Notes: generated by a model from the letters alone, not told the origin. A DNA stretch of 64,000 nt from Alloyangia pacifica (GCF_020524285.1 NZ_JAIVKX010000005.1:175120-239119), one strand, 5' to 3'; shown: positions 53,721 to 62,603, counted from the stretch's first letter. Made by a program: numbers and translations.

Positions 53721-54317
53721 ATGCCGCGGACAGGACTTGCTCCCGAAGAGCTGAAACGCCGTGCAGTCGAGGTGGCCAACCAGCGCATCAAGTCGGTCGG
53801 CTACAGCAAGCTGCGCGTGACGGATGTCGCCGCCGAACTGGGCGTCAGCCATGCCGCGCTCTACGGCCACTTCTCGGGGAAGGCCGATCTTCTGGATGCG
53901 GTGGTCGGCCATTGGCTGGACAAGGCGCAGGAGGAACTGCGCGCGGCGGTCTCCGGCCCCGGTACACCCGAGGAGCGCCTGGAGACCTGGCTGATCCAGC
54001 GGCTGCGGCTGAAACGCGCTGCCGCGGTGAAGGACCCCGAGCTGTACGAGGCCTACTGCCAGGCCTCGGACCGGCTGCGCGACGTCGTGCAGCGCCACAA
54101 GGCCCTCTGGCGCGACCAGATCGCCATGCTGCTGACTCAGGCCATCCCCGACCTGCATGACCCCGTGTATGCGGCGCGGCTGGTGCAATCGGCCATGTAC
54201 GGCTTCAACCACCCGCGGCTGGTGCTGGAATATCTCGATACCGAAGAGGACGAGGTCGAGACCCGCCTGCGCGATGTGCTCCGCACGGTGATCACGGGGC
54301 TGCGCAGCACCGGCTGA
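53721..54317 (+). CDS. TetR-family repressor
   Basis: This 198-residue protein has a TetR N-terminal DNA-binding domain (helix-turn-helix RVTDVAAELGVSHAALYGHFSGKADLLDAV, about 32-60) and a helical ligand domain. It is divergent from the MFS gene and has a nearly perfect palindrome upstream, the classic layout of a ligand-relieved efflux repressor that also controls itself. The effector is unknown. Confidence 0.92.
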   Translation: MPRTGLAPEELKRRAVEVANQRIKSVGYSKLRVTDVAAELGVSHAALYGHFSGKADLLDAVVGHWLDKAQEELRAAVSGPGTPEERLETWLIQRLRLKRAAAVKDPELYEAYCQASDRLRDVVQRHKALWRDQIAMLLTQAIPDLHDPVYAARLVQSAMYGFNHPRLVLEYLDTEEDEVETRLRDVLRTVITGLRSTG

Positions 54318-54693
54318 CACCGCCGCTGCAGGGTGCCGCGCACGCAAAGCTCGGCTGCAACAAGCGGCGCGTTCAAGCCGTGGCCTCAGAGCGTGACGTC
54401 TTAGGAGATTGGTCATCCTTGCGAGCTCCGAGCCCGAGTCTGGCGCTGGCAACCCAAGCCCGCAGCGCGGGGAACAACTACCTGAAATTTAACAGCTGGC
54501 GGGCCGATGGGGTGCGCGTCACACAAGTCGCGACGTCAGACGCCGCTTCGGTCGGCGATACGGCGCTGATTGTCAGCCCGATGCTCGCAGAGGCCGGGGA
54601 ACTTCGATACGGCTGCCCTTGGCGCACCTCTGCGCGCCGGGCTTTTCCGGCGCTGTTTCGGGTGGCGTACCTCCACCAACCGAATGAAAAGAA
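54318..54693. other. Gene-poor stretch
   Basis: These 376 bases after the TetR gene hold no frame with convincing codon use or start signal. A short open frame (54380-54697) shows no family features. No terminator hairpin or operator was seen. Confidence 0.5.
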
Positions 54694-54894
54694 ATGAAAC
54701 CACTGGACCTTCTTGTCGTCTCGACGTTCTGCGTGTCCCTGCTCGCGCTCGTCGTCCTGTCCTACTTCAAGCCCACCTACGGGCTGCCGGGCATCGGGAT
54801 CCTGTTCCTGGTGTTCGGTGTGCTGGTCCTGCTGATCCGGCGCGCCAACCGCCCGACCTCGGCAAGCATCGCCGCGATGCGTATCAAGCGTTGA
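54694..54894 (+). CDS. Putative small two-span membrane protein
   Basis: This 66-residue frame codes for two strongly hydrophobic segments (LLVVSTFCVSLLALVVLSYF and GIGILFLVFGVLVLLI) separated by KPTYGLPG, with a basic C-terminus. The start ATG lies in a purine-rich stretch without a clean ribosome site. It has the look of a small membrane protein, but nothing else supports it. Confidence 0.4.
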   Translation: MKPLDLLVVSTFCVSLLALVVLSYFKPTYGLPGIGILFLVFGVLVLLIRRANRPTSASIAAMRIKR

Positions 54895-54997
54895 AAACGG
54901 CTGGCGCAGAAATGCGTCAGAGGTCTGCTCAGCGGCTCCGAGCCGCCGCGCTGGCCGGGTGCCGGGCGCATCTTCGGTAGTCGGACGGGGCTTCGTC

Positions 54998-55043
54998 TTT
55001 CATGAGCGGGCCTCATGAGCGCTTTCCGCCGTTGCGGCATTAT
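54998..55043 (+). promoter_or_regulatory. LysR-regulon promoter site 1 (exported cupin)
   Basis: CATGAG at 55001 and again at 55014 (13 bases apart), then CATTAT at 55038, 37 bases after the first half-site. The same layout occurs at 56799 and 58881. The second half-site would overlap the -35 position if CATTAT is the -10, as expected for LysR activation. It lies 101 bases before the start of the cupin gene. Confidence 0.7.
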
Positions 55044-55138
55044 CTCCGCGCGGGGTCTTCCTACCTTCGAAGGGCTGGCCGGGGATGCGCCCCGGCCGCA
55101 GGCCACAAGGCCGCCTCACGCTCAACGGAGACGACCAG

Positions 55139-55600
55139 ATGAAATCCACCCTCGCAGCCCTCGTCCTGACAATGACCGCGGCCCCGGCCGCATATGCGCA
55201 GGAGATGACCGTGACCAAGGCCGACTCGCTCGAAGGCCAGATCGGCGCCGCAGAGACCTTCACCGGCACCGCCTACGTCGCGCCAGTCTTCGGCGCCAAC
55301 GTGCACGATGTGAGCGCGGGTCACGTCACCTTCCTGCCGGGGGCGCGCTCGGCGTGGCACACGCACCCTGCCGGACAGCAACTCGTGGTGACCTCGGGCA
55401 CCGGCTGGACGCAGGAGCGGAACGGCGAGAAGCACATCATCCAGGCCGGAGACGTGGTGTGGTGCCCGCCGGGGGTCGAGCACTGGCACGGCGCGACCGA
55501 CACCACCTCGATGTCGCATTACGCCATCCAGGCTAAGGTCGATGGGTCCGCCGTGGCGTGGGGCGCGCAGGTCACCGATGAGGAATACCACGGCCACTGA
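55139..55600 (+). CDS. Exported cupin protein
   Basis: This 153-residue protein has a signal peptide (about 1-20, ending AAYAQ) and one cupin domain with the metal motif HTHPAGQ and the second histidine in VEHWHG. It is an exported paralogue of the cytosolic cupin at 58383, sharing the same metal pattern. Sequence is close to the cupin hydroxynitrile-lyase-like family. The upstream promoter has the LysR-regulon motif. Its reaction is unknown. Confidence 0.85.
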   Translation: MKSTLAALVLTMTAAPAAYAQEMTVTKADSLEGQIGAAETFTGTAYVAPVFGANVHDVSAGHVTFLPGARSAWHTHPAGQQLVVTSGTGWTQERNGEKHIIQAGDVVWCPPGVEHWHGATDTTSMSHYAIQAKVDGSAVAWGAQVTDEEYHGH

Positions 55601-55825
55601 GGCCGCACCCGGGCCGCGCGTGTCCGGTTCCCGGCGCAGGTGCCGAAATGGGGGCTCGCGCGGTTTGCGAACGCCCTTGGCTCCAAGGCGCCCCTCTGCG
55701 GCGGCAGCGGTAGGCGGATTGGGCGCAGACACGGCCCTCGGCCTCGGGAGGTTGCGCGGAGGGTCGCAGGGGTCGAAGGCCCGGGATGATCCGGCTTCCC
55801 CGGTAACGGGATAATCAGTGGACGT

Positions 55826-55862
55826 CATGAGCCACGCGCATATATCGTGAGGGAGACCTGTC
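55826..55862 (+). promoter_or_regulatory. LysR-regulon site in the LysR leader
   Basis: CATGAG at 55826 and CATATA at 55839 keep the 13-base spacing of the other sites. The start codon at 55863 falls where the CATTA element would be, so bound regulator would sit over its own promoter or leader and probably autorepress. Upstream, 55601-55825 shows no gene. Confidence 0.55.
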
Positions 55863-56792
55863 ATGATCCTCGACCACCAGATCAAGGCCTCCTTCATGCT
55901 TCGTGAAAACATAAACGATCTCATCGCCTTGGCCGCGGTTGCCGAGGAACGGAGCTTTACCCGCGCCGCGGCCCGGCTCAATGTCTCGCAATCGGCGCTG
56001 AGCCACACGATCAAGGGTCTGGAGCAGCGGCTCGGCCTGCGGTTGCTGACCCGCACCACGCGCTCGGTCGCCCCGACGCTGGAGGGCGAGGATCTGCTGG
56101 CGACCCTCAACCCCTGTTTCGAGATGATCGAGGCGCGGCTCAAGGCGCTGAACGACGCGCGCGACCAGCCCACCGGCACGGTGCGGATCGTCGGGGTGGA
56201 GTACGCCATCGACACCATCCTCTGGCCCAAGCTCTCGCCGGTGCTCAAACAGTACCCCGCGGTGAACATCGAATTCGTCATGGACTACGGCTATACCGAT
56301 CTTGCCAGCGCGCAATGCGATGCCGGGGTGCGCTACGGCGAGCAGGTGAGCGAGGGGATGATCTCGATGCGCATCGGCCCGGACGAGCGGATGATCTGCG
56401 TCGGTGCCCCGGCGTATTTCGAGGCCGCGGGCACCCCGCAGGTGCCGCAGGACCTGAGCGAGCATCGCTGCATCAACCTGCGACTCTCGACCCATGGCGC
56501 GCTTTATGCCTGGGAATTCGAGGACAAGGACGGCAACGAGATCCGCGTGAAGGTCTCGGGACAGACCTGCTTCAACACGATCAACCCGGTGATGCGCGCG
56601 GCGGTGGACGGCCACGGGCTCGCGCTGATCCCCGAACGGCTGGCGGCGGAGCACCTGGCCTCCGGGGCGCTGCAGACCTGCCTCGACGAGTTCTGCCCCT
56701 ATTTCCCGGGCTTCCACCTCTACTACCCGAGCCGGCAGCGCCCGTCCTCGGCCTTCGAGGTGGTGTTGGAGGCGTTGCGAGAGCGGGGCTGA
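55863..56792 (+). CDS. LysR-family regulator of the oxidative island
   Basis: This 309-residue protein has a LysR helix-turn-helix (SFTRAAARLNVSQSALSHTIKGLE, about 30-53) and a co-inducer domain of the CrgA-like type (SVAPTLEGEDLL and following). GAGGGAGA precedes the ATG. It sits between the exported cupin and the CMD gene; shared motifs at 55001, 55826, 56799 and 58881 point to it as their regulator. The inducer is unknown. Confidence 0.93.
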   Translation: MILDHQIKASFMLRENINDLIALAAVAEERSFTRAAARLNVSQSALSHTIKGLEQRLGLRLLTRTTRSVAPTLEGEDLLATLNPCFEMIEARLKALNDARDQPTGTVRIVGVEYAIDTILWPKLSPVLKQYPAVNIEFVMDYGYTDLASAQCDAGVRYGEQVSEGMISMRIGPDERMICVGAPAYFEAAGTPQVPQDLSEHRCINLRLSTHGALYAWEFEDKDGNEIRVKVSGQTCFNTINPVMRAAVDGHGLALIPERLAAEHLASGALQTCLDEFCPYFPGFHLYYPSRQRPSSAFEVVLEALRERG

Positions 56793-56795
56793 GCC

Positions 56796-56841
56796 ATTCA
56801 TGAGGCGCTGTCATGAGTGGGTTGGCGCAATTGGGCATTAA
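56796..56841 (+). promoter_or_regulatory. LysR-regulon promoter site 2 (CMD operon)
   Basis: CATGAG at 56799 and 56812, then CATTAA at 56836, with the same 13- and 37-base offsets as sites 1 and 3. It begins 4 bases after the LysR stop codon and lies 66 bases before the CMD start. Confidence 0.7.
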
Positions 56842-56901
56842 GCTTCCGCGGCACCGGACCACATGAAGGGGGTACCCGGAACCAGCCCGACAGGAGCTCC
56901 C

Positions 56902-57663
56902 ATGAAGACCTATGTTGCCGCTTCGGCCCTCGCCCTCATGACCACCGGCGCCACCGCGCAGGAGGTGTCCAGCACCCTGCCATCCGCCGTCGGCGCCGTT
57001 GCGCCCGCGCTCGAGGCCTATTCGACCGATGGTCTCTTCGGCTCCGTCTGGGCGGGCGAAGAGCTGTCCATGCGCGACCGCGCGCTTGTCACCTTCGCGG
57101 CGCTTATGACGCGCCATGAGACAGAGAACCTCGGCAGCTACGTCGAACTGGCCCTCGACGCGGGGGTGACCCCGGCCGAGCTGTCCGAGACGATCACCCA
57201 TCTCGCCTTCTACACCGGCTGGGGCAATGCCACCGCCGCCGCCGAGGCGATGGCGCCGGTCTACGAGGCGCGCGGCATCACCGCCGAAGACCTTCCCGCC
57301 GTCGATCCCGAGTTGATGGATTACGACGAAGAGGCCGAGGCGAGCCGTCAGGAGTTCGTCTCGAGCACCTATGGCGACGTGAGCCAGGGCGTGGTGGATA
57401 CCACCGAGCAGATGCTGTTCCTCGACCTGTGGCGCCGTCCGGCGCTGGAGCCGCGGGATCGCAGCATGATCACCGTCGCCGCGCTGATCGCCGCGGGCCA
57501 GCCCGAGCAGATGACCTTCCACTTGGGTCGCGCGATGGACAACGGCATGTCGCAGGAAGAGGCAGGGGCCATGCTCTCGCATCTGGCGTTCTACGCCGGT
57601 TGGCCCAAGGTGTTCTCGGCGATGCCGGTGGCCAAGCAGGTCTTTGAGGCCCGCGCGAACTAA
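56902..57663 (+). CDS. Exported carboxymuconolactone-decarboxylase-family protein
   Basis: This 253-residue protein has a signal peptide (about 1-19, MKTYVAASALALMTTGATAQ) and two tandem CMD-type domains. Each contains a helix pair with ALVTFAALMTRHETENL / SMITVAALIAAGQPEQM and a following HLAFYTGWGNA / HLAFYAGWPKV. No CxxC redox pair is present, so it is closer to gamma-carboxymuconolactone decarboxylase than to AhpD. CAGGAG precedes the ATG. It is the first gene of a unit with the next two. The periplasmic role is unknown. Confidence 0.85.
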   Translation: MKTYVAASALALMTTGATAQEVSSTLPSAVGAVAPALEAYSTDGLFGSVWAGEELSMRDRALVTFAALMTRHETENLGSYVELALDAGVTPAELSETITHLAFYTGWGNATAAAEAMAPVYEARGITAEDLPAVDPELMDYDEEAEASRQEFVSSTYGDVSQGVVDTTEQMLFLDLWRRPALEPRDRSMITVAALIAAGQPEQMTFHLGRAMDNGMSQEEAGAMLSHLAFYAGWPKVFSAMPVAKQVFEARAN

Positions 57664-57714
57664 ATCTTCGGGCGGCGGGACTCCGGTTCCGCCGCCGCAA
57701 TTCGGGAGAAGAGC

Positions 57715-58353
57715 ATGAAGATCGGCATTTTCGGATCGGGCCTGATGGGCGGCAAGCTCGGCACGCTCTGGGCGGCCTCTGGCCACGACGTCACCTTCGC
57801 CTATGCGCGCAGTGCCTCGAAGCTGGAGCGCCTCGCACAGGACAGCGGCGCCGCGCATGGCTCGGTGGCCGAGGCGGTGGAGGGCGCGGATGCGCTGCTG
57901 CTCGCGGTGCACTGGTCGCGGGTCGGCGACGTGCTGGATCAGGCCGGGGATCTCGCGGGCAAGATCGTGCTGAACTGCTGCGTGCCGCTCGACGCGGCAA
58001 ATCGCGACCTCGTCGTCGGTACCACGTCTTCCGGTGCCGAGGAGTTGGCCAAGATGCGTCCCGAGGCGCGCTGGGTATCCTGCTTCAACACCACGCCCTC
58101 CGAGAGTTTCGCGCCGGTCTTCGCCCGCAAGGGGCAGGCCCCCGCGCCGCAGGTCTTCATCTACGGCGACGACAGTGGCGCCAAGGACATCGCGGGCCAG
58201 CTCATCCGTGATATCGGCTTCGAACCGCTGGACACCGGCGGTCTGCGCAATGGCCGCTACATCGAGCCCTTTGCCATGGCCACGGTCGAGCTGGCCTATG
58301 TCCAGCCCGGCGGTCCCGCGCTTACCTACAGATTTACCAAGCTGCGCGGCTGA
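57715..58353 (+). CDS. F420-oxidoreductase-like NAD(P)-binding protein
   Basis: This 212-residue protein starts with a Rossmann loop [14 protein letters not shown] and follows the NADPH-dependent F420 reductase-like family (PF03807 type). Such bacterial members usually use NADP and a small oxidised or reduced partner instead of F420. It lies 51 bases after the CMD gene and 29 bases before the cupin and is presumably cotranscribed. The substrate is unknown. Confidence 0.85.
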   Translation: MKIGIFGSGLMGGKLGTLWAASGHDVTFAYARSASKLERLAQDSGAAHGSVAEAVEGADALLLAVHWSRVGDVLDQAGDLAGKIVLNCCVPLDAANRDLVVGTTSSGAEELAKMRPEARWVSCFNTTPSESFAPVFARKGQAPAPQVFIYGDDSGAKDIAGQLIRDIGFEPLDTGGLRNGRYIEPFAMATVELAYVQPGGPALTYRFTKLRG

Positions 58354-58382
58354 CCGCGCAGCGAGACAGAAGGAGAAAGACA

Positions 58383-58778
58383 ATGAAAATCATCCGCGCA
58401 GGCAGCATTCCTTCCGGCCCCGGTCCCGAGGATTACTTCACCGGCACCGTGCGCATCGACCCGATGTTCCAGGCCGACGCGCCCGGTCGCACCAGCGGCG
58501 CGCATGTCACCTTCGAGCCCGGCGCGCGCACCGCGTGGCATACGCACCCCGCCGGCCAGACCATCATCATCACCTTCGGCCGCGGCCGCGTGCAGCGCGA
58601 AGGCGGTCCGGTTGAGGAAGTGACCGCCGGCGACATCGTCTTCTTCCCGGCCGAGGAAAAGCACTGGCACGGCGCTGCGCCGGAAAACGCCATGTCGCAC
58701 ATCGCCATCCAGGAAAGCATCGACGGCTCGCCCGTGACCTGGATGGAGAAGGTGGCCGACGAGGACTACAACGGCTGA
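58383..58778 (+). CDS. Cupin, hydroxynitrile-lyase-like
   Basis: This 131-residue cytosolic cupin has the metal ligands H53, H55, Q59 and H94 in [10 protein letters not shown] and EKHWHGAAP. Length and ligand positions are the same as those of the manganese cupin hydroxynitrile lyase of Granulicella, and similar cupins are often annotated as (R)-mandelonitrile lyase-like. A true cyanohydrin activity is not implied. It ends the CMD operon and has a strong terminator after it. Confidence 0.88.
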   Translation: MKIIRAGSIPSGPGPEDYFTGTVRIDPMFQADAPGRTSGAHVTFEPGARTAWHTHPAGQTIIITFGRGRVQREGGPVEEVTAGDIVFFPAEEKHWHGAAPENAMSHIAIQESIDGSPVTWMEKVADEDYNG

Positions 58779-58802
58779 TCCCGCAAACCGCCGTTCTCGA
58801 GG

Positions 58803-58834
58803 ACCGGGCGCTTTCCAGCGCCCGGTTTTTTCTT
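58803..58834 (+). terminator. Intrinsic terminator after the cupin
   Basis: ACCGGGCGCT (58803-58812) and AGCGCCCGGT (58817-58826) form a 10-bp stem with a 4-base loop followed by TTTTTTCTT. Confidence 0.92.
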
Positions 58835-58877
58835 GTTGCAGCCTCAACGGCAGGGTCTGCAAAGACCGGCCACCGTC

Positions 58878-58923
58878 ATTCATGAGGCAGGCTCATTGGC
58901 GTTATCGGGTTTCGCCCCATAGC
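58878..58923 (+). promoter_or_regulatory. LysR-regulon promoter site 3 (iorAB operon)
   Basis: CATGAG at 58881, CATTGG at 58894 and CATAGC at 58918 repeat the 13- and 37-base spacing of sites 1 and 2. It lies 146 bases before the iorA start and links the molybdoenzyme genes to the same regulator. Confidence 0.65.
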
Positions 58924-59063
58924 CTTGCCGGGAGGCGCATAGGACACTGACACGCGCAGAACACCCTTCGGCACCGCGCCTGTGATCCGCACGGGGACCC
59001 GTACGGGGCCGGAGCGCCTTGACCCGAAACGACCCAGACCCATCGAACCGACAGGACTGACAA

Positions 59064-59510
59064 ATGCAGCTGAACATCAACGGCGCGACGCATGACGTCG
59101 ACGTGGCCCCCGATACCCCACTTCTGTGGGTGATCCGCGAGGAACTCGGCCTGACCGGCACCAAATATGGCTGCGGCATCGCGCAATGCGGTGCCTGCAC
59201 CGTAATGATCGACGGCGTGGCGACGCGTTCCTGCGTGACCCCCGCAGACAGCGTTTCGGGGCTCGAGATCAAGACCATCGAGACCGTCGAGGACACCGAG
59301 GTCGGCCGCCGCGTGGTCGAGGCCTGGGTCGAGAACGAGGTCGCGCAATGCGGCTACTGCCAGTCGGGCCAGGTGCTGGCGGCGACGGCACTGCTGAGCG
59401 ACATCCCGACCCCCACGGACGCGGACATCGACGGTGCGATGACCAATCTGTGCCGCTGCGGCACCTACAACAAGATCCGCGCCGCCTTGCGCAGCGTGTC
59501 GGAGGCCTGA
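59064..59510 (+). CDS. iorA: (2Fe-2S) subunit of an IorAB-type molybdenum hydroxylase
   Basis: This 148-residue protein has two [2Fe-2S] clusters: C37, C42, C45, C57 in a plant-ferredoxin-like domain and C96, C99, C130, C132 in the helical domain (QCGYCQ and NLCRCG). It is the small electron-transfer subunit of isoquinoline 1-oxidoreductase-like xanthine-oxidase-family enzymes. It is followed 3 bases later by the large subunit and then a cytochrome c. Confidence 0.95.
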   Translation: MQLNINGATHDVDVAPDTPLLWVIREELGLTGTKYGCGIAQCGACTVMIDGVATRSCVTPADSVSGLEIKTIETVEDTEVGRRVVEAWVENEVAQCGYCQSGQVLAATALLSDIPTPTDADIDGAMTNLCRCGTYNKIRAALRSVSEA

Positions 59511-59513
59511 GCC

Positions 59514-61709
59514 ATGGGTGTGCTTGATCAGATCTCGCGCCGCCTCGGGCAAGCGCCGGTGAACGTCTCGCGCCGCGGCTTCCTCGCCGGGTCCGGCGCG
59601 CTGGTGCTTGCCACCGCGCTGCCGCTGCGCCCGGTGCGCGGCCAGGAGACCGCTGCCGAGGCGCCTGCCGTCGAAGCTTTCCTCGAGCTGCGCCCGGATG
59701 GCACCGCGCTGCTGCGCAGCCCGTTCATCGAGGGCGGGCAGGGCATCTTCACCGCCATGGCGCAGATCGTCGGCGAGGAGCTTGACCTCGCGCCCGAGAA
59801 CTTCTCGGTTGAGATCGCCCCGGCGGGTGGCCCCTTCGGCATCATGGGCGGCTACCGGCTGACCGGCGGCAGCATGTCGACCCGCACCGGCTACCCGGTG
59901 ATGCGCCAGCTCGGCGCGGCGGCACGCGCGATGCTGGTCGAGGCGGCGGCGCAGGAGTGGGGCGTGGACGCCTCCGAGCTGGTGACCGAGCCGGGTGTCG
60001 TGGTGCACGAGGGCTCAGGCCGACGCGCGGCCTATGGCGACCTTGCGGCCGCCGCGATGGACCTGCCGGTGCCCGCCGAGCCCGCGCTCAAGGACCCGGC
60101 CGATTTCCGTTGGATCGGCTCCGCCCTGCCGCGCATGGACGTTCGGGCGAAGTCCACCGGGCGCCAGACCTACGCCATCGACGTCGAGGTCGAGGGCATG
60201 CTGCTGGCCGCGCTGCGCCACGCGCCGCGCCTTGGCCTGACGCCCGCGGCGGTCACCAACCGGACCGAGATCGAGGCGATGCGTGGCGTGCACTCCGTGC
60301 AGATGCTGGACGGCGCCGTGGCCGTGGTTGCCGAGAAATTCTGGCAGGCGCGCCGCGCCATCGACGCCGCCGAGATCGACTGGACCGAGGGCGAGGCGCA
60401 ATGGCCGATGCCCGCCGACTTCTCCTCCGCCGGGTTCCGCGACACGCTGGCCAGCGCCACAGGCGAGGTGGTCGAGGTCGAAGCCGCGGGCGATGCCGCG
60501 GGCACGCTCGAGGCCGCCGAAACGGTGATCGAGGCCACCTACGATGCGCCCTACGTGGCGCATGGCCAGCTCGAGCCGCCGTCGGCGACCGCGCGGTTCA
60601 ACGAAGACGGCACGCTCGATCTGTGGATGCCCTGCCAGGCGCCCGAGATGTTCGTCGGTGCGGCGGCCGCGGCTGCGGGCCTCGAGGCGAGCCAGATCAC
60701 CCTGCACCAGCAGGTGCTGGGCGGCTTCTTCGGGCGTCACTTCCTCTATGCGACTGCCAACCCCTTCCCGCAGGCGATCGCGCTGGCCAAGGCCGTGGGG
60801 CGTCCGGTCAAGTTGATCTGGACCCGCGAGGAGGACTTCCTGCGCGATGCGCCGCGTCCGCTGGGCCTCGCGCGCTTCCGCGGTGCTGTCGGCCCGGATG
60901 GCCCGACCGCGCTGCAGGTCGAGGTGGTGGGCGAGGGGCCGACACAGCGTTGGTATCAGGCACCTCCGGGACAGGATCCGTCGGCGACCGAGGGTATCTC
61001 GGGCAAGACCTACGCCATCGCCAACACCCACATCGGCCAGATCTTCCATGCCAATCCGGCGGTGATCGGCTACTGGCGCGCCGTGGGTCATTCGATGCAT
61101 GACTTCATGTACGAGGGCTTCCTCGACGAGCTGGCGCAGGCGGGCGGCCTCGATCCCTTCGAGATGCGCCTGTCGATGCTGTCTGGCTCCGAGCGTCACC
61201 GCACGCTGCTGGAGCGCGTCGGCGAGATCTCGGGCGGCTGGACCCCCGGTCCCTTCGAGGCCGAGGACGGCACCACCCGCGCCCGCGGCGTGGCCATGGC
61301 CTCGCCCTTCGGCTCCGAGGCTGCGGTGATTGCCGAGGTGTCGGTGGATGGCGGCGAAGTGCGCGTGCACCAGGTCTGGGTCGCGCTCGATCCGGGGCAG
61401 GTGGTGAACCCCAGCACGGTGGAGGCGCAGGTGCAGTCGGCGGTCGCCCTCGGCACCTCGCAGACGCTGGTCGAGGAACTGGTCTACGAAAACGGCGAGC
61501 CCACCGCGCGCAACTTCGACATGTACCCGATCCTGCGCCCCGACCAGATGCCACAGGTCCACACGGCCATTGTCGAGAGCGGTGCCCCCATGGGCGGCGT
61601 CGGCGAGCCCGGCCTTCCTGCGGTCGGCCCGGCCATCGTCAACGCCGTGGCGACGCTCACCGGGCAGCGCATCCGCAGCCTGCCCCTTTCGAAACACGAC
61701 TTCGGATAA
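59514..61709 (+). CDS. iorB: Exported molybdopterin-binding subunit, IorB-type
   Basis: This 731-residue protein has a twin-arginine leader (SRRGFLAGSGALVLATALPL), as in periplasmic aldehyde oxidoreductase-like enzymes. Several segments of the Mo-cofactor domain are seen, among them VAHGQLEPPSATA, GGFFGRHFL and the catalytic-glutamate loop GVGEPGLPAVGPA. With IorA and the cytochrome it would hydroxylate or oxidise an aldehyde, N-heterocycle or similar compound in the periplasm. The substrate is unknown. Confidence 0.92.
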   Translation: MGVLDQISRRLGQAPVNVSRRGFLAGSGALVLATALPLRPVRGQETAAEAPAVEAFLELRPDGTALLRSPFIEGGQGIFTAMAQIVGEELDLAPENFSVEIAPAGGPFGIMGGYRLTGGSMSTRTGYPVMRQLGAAARAMLVEAAAQEWGVDASELVTEPGVVVHEGSGRRAAYGDLAAAAMDLPVPAEPALKDPADFRWIGSALPRMDVRAKSTGRQTYAIDVEVEGMLLAALRHAPRLGLTPAAVTNRTEIEAMRGVHSVQMLDGAVAVVAEKFWQARRAIDAAEIDWTEGEAQWPMPADFSSAGFRDTLASATGEVVEVEAAGDAAGTLEAAETVIEATYDAPYVAHGQLEPPSATARFNEDGTLDLWMPCQAPEMFVGAAAAAAGLEASQITLHQQVLGGFFGRHFLYATANPFPQAIALAKAVGRPVKLIWTREEDFLRDAPRPLGLARFRGAVGPDGPTALQVEVVGEGPTQRWYQAPPGQDPSATEGISGKTYAIANTHIGQIFHANPAVIGYWRAVGHSMHDFMYEGFLDELAQAGGLDPFEMRLSMLSGSERHRTLLERVGEISGGWTPGPFEAEDGTTRARGVAMASPFGSEAAVIAEVSVDGGEVRVHQVWVALDPGQVVNPSTVEAQVQSAVALGTSQTLVEELVYENGEPTARNFDMYPILRPDQMPQVHTAIVESGAPMGGVGEPGLPAVGPAIVNAVATLTGQRIRSLPLSKHDFG

Positions 61710-61712
61710 GTG

Positions 61713-62069
61713 ATGAAGAAAATTGAGACTTTCGTTCTCCTCGGCCTGCTGGCCGGGGGGCCTCTGAGCGCACAGGATGCTGCCGAAGGCGAAACCGTCT
61801 TCCAGCGCCGCTGCGCCGCCTGCCACACGCTCGACGGCTCCAATCGCGTCGGCCCCAGCCTGCAGGGGCTGGTCGGTCGCGAGGCCGGAACCGCCGAGGG
61901 CTTCCGCTACTCGGGCGCGATGGCCGAAAGCGGGCTGATCTGGGAGCCGGAAACGCTCGTTCAGTATCTCGAGAACCCGCGCGACATGGTGCCCGGCACC
62001 CGCATGGTGCTGCGCCTGCCGGACGAGGAGGATCGCCGCAACGTCGTGGAATTCCTGTCCACCCAGTAG
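61713..62069 (+). CDS. Exported cytochrome c, electron acceptor of IorAB
   Basis: This 118-residue protein has a signal peptide (about 1-21, cleaved near SAQD) and one CAACH haem site with a likely methionine axial ligand in GTRMVL. The type is that of small class I cytochromes. An in-frame GTG at 61710 is also possible. It follows iorB after 3 bases and probably takes electrons from the IorAB enzyme to the respiratory chain. Confidence 0.92.
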   Translation: MKKIETFVLLGLLAGGPLSAQDAAEGETVFQRRCAACHTLDGSNRVGPSLQGLVGREAGTAEGFRYSGAMAESGLIWEPETLVQYLENPRDMVPGTRMVLRLPDEEDRRNVVEFLSTQ

Positions 62070-62099
62070 GGTGGGGAGTAACGAGTGGTTTGGTGACGG

Positions 62100-62119
62100 G
62101 AGGCGGCTTCTGCCGCCTC
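62100..62119. terminator. Convergent hairpin between cytochrome and haemoglobin genes
   Basis: GAGGCGGC (62100-62107) and GCCGCCTC (62112-62119) form a perfect 8-bp stem with a TTCT loop in the 69-base gap between convergent genes. Confidence 0.6.
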
Positions 62120-62138
62120 TTCCGCGTCAGCGAACCCC

Positions 62139-62603
62139 CTAAGGATACTCCTCGCGGGTCAGCGGCGGGCGGAAGGTCAGGATCTCGCCGCGGTGCATGG
62201 CGATGTTCATGCGGAAGGCCTCGGCCACCCGCTCGGAACGCGCGACGAAGAGCGCGGCGGTGCGCTCGGGGCAGAGCTCGGTCACGGTATGGCGGAAGAT
62301 CGCGAGCCAGCGGCGAAAGTGGGCGTCCTCCAACTCGTCGATGGCCTGGTGCTTGGGCATCGGCTAGCCGCTGTAGCTACGGGTGCCGAGCAGGGCGGAG
62401 CTCCAGAAGGCGGTGATCTTCTCCCTGTGCTCGGGCCAGTGACCCTCGGCCACGCGGGCATGAAACACCGGGCCGATCAGCGGGTCGGCACGGACCTGGT
62501 CGTAGAAGCGGTGCACCACGCGGCGGACCATGGCCTCGTCCAGACCCTCGGCAATCGCCTCGTCGGTGGTCGGCTCTCCGGGGCGTGCGGGGGCAGGGTT
62601 CAT
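62139..62603 (-). pseudogene. Group III truncated haemoglobin, broken by one in-frame TAG
   Basis: Reading from 62603 gives MNPAPARPGEPTTDEAI..., FYDQVRADPLIGPVFHARV and AFWSSALLGTRSYSG, then an in-frame TAG at 62366-62364. The same frame continues PMPKHQAIDELEDAHFRRWLAIFRHT to the end. The two halves together match a complete 153-residue haemoglobin III; the distal residues precede the stop and the proximal histidine (in PMPKHQ) follows it. Truncation at 79 residues would lose haem binding. Either it is a recent pseudogene, a sequencing error, or read through. The start overlaps the stop of the upstream regulator gene. Confidence 0.85.

Noticed and set aside
62139..62360. Separate small gene starting MPKHQAIDEL
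   Set aside because: It is in the same frame as the upstream half and completes a haemoglobin III, so it is the 3' part of a broken gene.
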